The translations under genes were made by a program, and so were the position numbers. Below the pieces are notes generated by a model that was not told the origin of the DNA, ran no database searches, and saw only the letters and a program-made list of their open reading frames with translations. Below are positions 6,177-8,007 of a stretch of DNA of 8,007 nucleotides, in pieces; positions within the stretch are counted from its first letter, which is position 1; each line of letters begins with the position of its first letter. The DNA is taken from NCBI GenBank assembly GCA_937896205.1, contig CALBNA010000001.1, positions 1 to 8,007 on the forward strand, given 5' to 3'. This DNA is from an uncultured Campylobacter sp. Its GTDB lineage: Bacteria > Campylobacterota > Campylobacteria > Campylobacterales > Campylobacteraceae.

Positions 6177-6195
6177 AAAATTATTCCGTAATTTT
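6177..6195 (+). repeat. Inverted repeat abutting the rho ribosome binding site
   Basis: AAAATTA (6177-6183) and TAATTTT (6189-6195) are exact complements with a 5-base loop. The repeat ends one base before AAAGAGGA (6196-6203), the Shine-Dalgarno of rho. The stem is weak (all A/T). Confidence 0.35.
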
Positions 6196-6207
6196 AAAGA
6201 GGACACA

Positions 6208-7554
6208 ATGGAAAATAACGCGACCCAGCCTGCAAATTCTGTGCAGGAAAGTCAAAAAACCACAAAAAAACACCAAAACTCGCGCACTCACATCCCCGTC
6301 GACGGACACAAAATCGAAGAGCTAAGAACTCTTAGTCTAGAGGAGCTTATCGCCATCGCAAACAGCGTAGGCGTCGAGAATCCACGCGAATTTCGCAGAC
6401 AAGATTTGATATTTGAGATCTTAAAAACCCAAACAAAACAAGGCGGATTTATACTTTTCACGGGCATTTTAGAGATCACGAGCGAGGGCTACGGCTTTTT
6501 GCGCTCGGTAGACGCGAACCTCAGCGACAGCTCAAACGACGCCTACGTCTCAAACTCTCAAATTCGCAAATTTGCCCTGCGCGTGGGCGACATCGTGACG
6601 GGTCAAGTACGCGAACCAAAAGATCAGGAAAAATACTACGCCCTGCTAAAAATTGAAGCGCTAAACTATATGCCGCTAATCGAGGCTAAGGAGCGCCCGC
6701 TATTTGACAACCTAACTCCGCTTTTCCCTACGGAAAAACTTCGCCTCGAGTATGATCCGATGAAGCTAACAGGCCGCGTGCTCGATCTCTTTACCCCTCT
6801 TGGCAAGGGTCAGCGTGGCCTCATTGTCGCCCCTCCAAGAAGCGGTAAAACCGAACTCATGAAAGAGCTAGCCCACGGCATCGCGCGCAACCACCCCGAG
6901 TCGCATCTCATGGTGCTACTCGTGGACGAGCGTCCCGAGGAGGTCACCGACATGCAGCGCTGCGTAAAGGGTGAGGTATTTAGCTCGACGTTTGACCTAC
7001 CCGCAATGAACCACGTGCGCGTCGCCGAGCTCGTCATCGAAAAAGCCAAACGCCTCGTAGAAATGGGCAAAGACGTCATCATCCTGCTTGATAGCATCAC
7101 CCGCCTAGCGCGCGCATATAACACCGTAACTCCGCCAAGCGGCAAGGTGCTAACGGGCGGCGTGGACGCAAACGCCTTGCACAAGCCGAAACGCTTTTTC
7201 GGCGCTGCGCGAAATATCGAGCACGGCGGCAGCCTCACTATCATCGCTACCGCACTCATCGACACGGGCTCGCGTATGGACGAGGTGATTTTTGAGGAGT
7301 TTAAAGGCACGGGCAACAGCGAGATCGTACTAGATCGCAACATCTCCGACCGCCGCATTTACCCGGCCATCAACGTACTAAAATCAGGCACCAGAAAAGA
7401 AGAACTACTGCAAAAACCGGACGAACTGCAAAAGATCTGGGCTATCCGCTCGGCGATCGCGACGATGGACGACGTAGAGGCACTCAAATTTTTATACGCC
7501 AAGATGCTAAAAACCAAGGACAATAAAGAGCTGCTTTCGATATTAAACGAATAG
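6208..7554 (+). CDS. rho: Transcription termination factor Rho
   Basis: The 448-residue product is the hexameric RNA-dependent ATPase/translocase that ends transcription at Rho-dependent sites in the cytoplasm. A polar tail of about 30 residues precedes the Rho N-terminal helical domain (about 36-73). The cold-shock-like RNA-binding domain follows (about 78-155), with GYGFLR at 94-99 and [13 protein letters not shown] at 113-125. The RecA-like motor has Walker A P209-P-R-S-G-K214-T215, D240-E241-RPEEV with the catalytic Glu, and Walker B ILLD295. The Q-loop is SGKVLTGG (311-318), the R-loop region FKGTGN (365-370), and the arginine finger lies in SGTR396. R-S replaces the K-A of E. coli before GKT, a common variation in other Rho proteins. 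The ATG is preceded by AAAGAGGA. Length is slightly above E. coli (419) because of the N-terminal extension. Confidence 0.98.
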   Translation: MENNATQPANSVQESQKTTKKHQNSRTHIPVDGHKIEELRTLSLEELIAIANSVGVENPREFRRQDLIFEILKTQTKQGGFILFTGILEITSEGYGFLRSVDANLSDSSNDAYVSNSQIRKFALRVGDIVTGQVREPKDQEKYYALLKIEALNYMPLIEAKERPLFDNLTPLFPTEKLRLEYDPMKLTGRVLDLFTPLGKGQRGLIVAPPRSGKTELMKELAHGIARNHPESHLMVLLVDERPEEVTDMQRCVKGEVFSSTFDLPAMNHVRVAELVIEKAKRLVEMGKDVIILLDSITRLARAYNTVTPPSGKVLTGGVDANALHKPKRFFGAARNIEHGGSLTIIATALIDTGSRMDEVIFEEFKGTGNSEIVLDRNISDRRIYPAINVLKSGTRKEELLQKPDELQKIWAIRSAIATMDDVEALKFLYAKMLKTKDNKELLSILNE

Positions 7555-7588
7555 TGAAGTTGTGTTTTTAGGTAAATTTAACCCTTGC

Positions 7589-7607
7589 GCGAGTCGTTTC
7601 GGCTCGC
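7589..7607 (+). other. Hairpin shortly after the rho stop codon
   Basis: The 19 bases fold into an 8-bp stem (GCGAGTCG with CGGCTCGC, one G-U pair) over a TTT loop, 35 bases beyond the rho stop. No T-run follows, so it is more likely an mRNA 3' stability or pausing element than an intrinsic terminator. Confidence 0.35.
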
Positions 7608-7648
7608 CGACCTACTTTAAAATACTCTAAATTTTATAAATTTACAAA

Positions 7649-7679
7649 CCGTCGCCGCTTAAATTTATGCCAGCGACGG
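7649..7679. terminator. Candidate hairpin between convergent genes rho and the microprotein
   Basis: CCGTCGC (7649-7655) and GCGACGG (7673-7679) form a perfect 7-bp GC-rich stem with a 17-base loop. On the minus strand it is followed by TTTGTAAATTT, so it better suits termination of the 39-codon gene. On the plus strand only CTATTTG follows. Confidence 0.4.
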
Positions 7680-7763
7680 CTATTTGAACACCAAAATTTA
7701 ACGCGGCCTTTCAAATTTACCTTTAGCTTTTGCTGTCCGCCGCTTTGCGGGCATGAGCAATCA

Positions 7764-7883
7764 TTAGCGTTTTTTAGCTTTTAGCTTTTTTACCTCGCTT
7801 AAAAGCTCTTTGTTTTTAGCGCTCATTGCTTCTTTTTCTGCTTGCAAATCACTGACTTGCTTTTTTAGCTCCTCAATATCCAT
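7764..7883 (-). CDS. 39-residue leucine-zipper (coiled-coil) microprotein
   Basis: ATG at 7881-7883 to TAA at 7764-7766 encodes 39 residues (MDIEELKKQVSDLQ..., ending KKLKAKKR). GGAGGAC, a near-perfect Shine-Dalgarno, sits just upstream and strongly supports translation. The whole sequence fits one uninterrupted heptad register. Position a is I3, V10, K17, N24, V31; position d is L6, L13, M20, L27, L34. A single Asn in the a core is the arrangement that favours parallel dimers in GCN4-type zippers. Charged residues fill the other positions, and the tail is strongly basic (KKLKAKKR), which could touch nucleic acid or membrane phospholipid. No signal peptide, membrane helix or other domain is present. 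It is convergent with rho. Function unknown; it may be a homodimer or a partner for another coiled-coil protein. Confidence 0.72.
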   Translation of the reverse strand: MDIEELKKQVSDLQAEKEAMSAKNKELLSEVKKLKAKKR

Positions 7884-8007
7884 TTTGTCCTCCACAAGAG
7901 TTAAATTTAAGGCACTGCCTTTGATAGAATAGTAACTTAAATTTTAAACGGGGTTGGTTTGGTGAAAATATTCTGAAAAAGTCCGAATTTGGCAAATCCT
8001 GCAGGAT
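7884..8007. promoter_or_regulatory. Upstream region of the microprotein gene, with palindrome and weak -10
   Basis: On the minus strand the best -10 candidate is TATTCT (7926-7931, 4 of 6) with AT-rich sequence upstream and no -35. A perfect 13-base palindrome, AAGGCA-C-TGCCTT (7909-7921), covers the predicted start site near 7919 and would suit an operator. The window ends in another perfect palindrome, ATCCTGCAGGAT (7996-8007). Short open frames run in from the right edge on the minus strand but end without identifiable similarity. Confidence 0.35.

Noticed and set aside
6810..7358. 182-codon minus-strand frame inside rho
   Set aside because: Antisense shadow of the highly conserved Rho motor domain; Ser/Arg-rich composition.
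7990..8007. Sigma54-like TTGGCA...TGCA element at the right edge
   Set aside because: The GG to GC spacing is 8 bases rather than the required 10.
1..8007. tRNA, rRNA, CRISPR array, insertion sequence or phage attachment site
   Set aside because: No cloverleaf, regularly spaced repeat, transposase motif, or terminal repeats with target duplications were found on reading both strands.

Overview
The window looks like chromosomal DNA of an epsilonproteobacterium, most likely one of the GC-richer Campylobacter species (C. showae / C. rectus / C. curvus type). Three things suggest this: the word AAATTT is abundant between and inside genes; promoters have clear -10 boxes with mostly poor -35 boxes; and the gene set (class I cytochrome c, ccoS, ccoI, rho) matches, from memory, the C. 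jejuni neighbourhood Cj1153-Cj1156. No mobile element, tRNA, rRNA or CRISPR array is visible.

Layout. Bases 1-129 are the C-terminal end of a small c-type cytochrome (+). Bases 351-899 (-) encode a flavodoxin-fold NAD(P)H:quinone oxidoreductase. Bases 900-1514 hold no convincing gene. Bases 1515-4126 (-) are the ccoI-ccoS pair, with a 4-base ATGA overlap: a copper-exporting P-type ATPase and a small membrane protein, both needed to assemble cbb3 cytochrome oxidase. Bases 4394-4846 (-) encode an unrecognised 150-residue membrane protein, and 4957-6066 (-) a cation diffusion facilitator whose start is reassigned here. Bases 6208-7554 (+) are rho. Downstream, a previously uncalled 39-codon gene (7764-7883, -) has a strong ribosome binding site and encodes an almost pure leucine zipper. 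dnaX, which I recall following rho in C. jejuni, is not seen in the remaining ~450 bases.

How it fits together. The cytochrome c, CcoI and CcoS belong to the high-affinity cbb3 respiratory branch: an electron donor, copper delivery and oxidase maturation. The CDF transporter adds a second metal-export function, probably for a divalent metal such as Mn or Fe rather than Cu. The quinone reductase, the orphan membrane protein and the CDF gene appear to be lineage-specific insertions into a conserved backbone.

The most notable regulatory feature lies between the CDF gene and rho. A near-consensus sigma70 promoter for rho (TTGACA-17-TAAAAT) is interleaved with an oppositely directed extended -10 promoter for the CDF gene. 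A perfect 8-bp inverted repeat sits at the predicted 5' end of the rho mRNA. The other standout is the leucine-zipper microprotein. No wholly new multi-gene system is evident; these two points are the best candidates for something undescribed.
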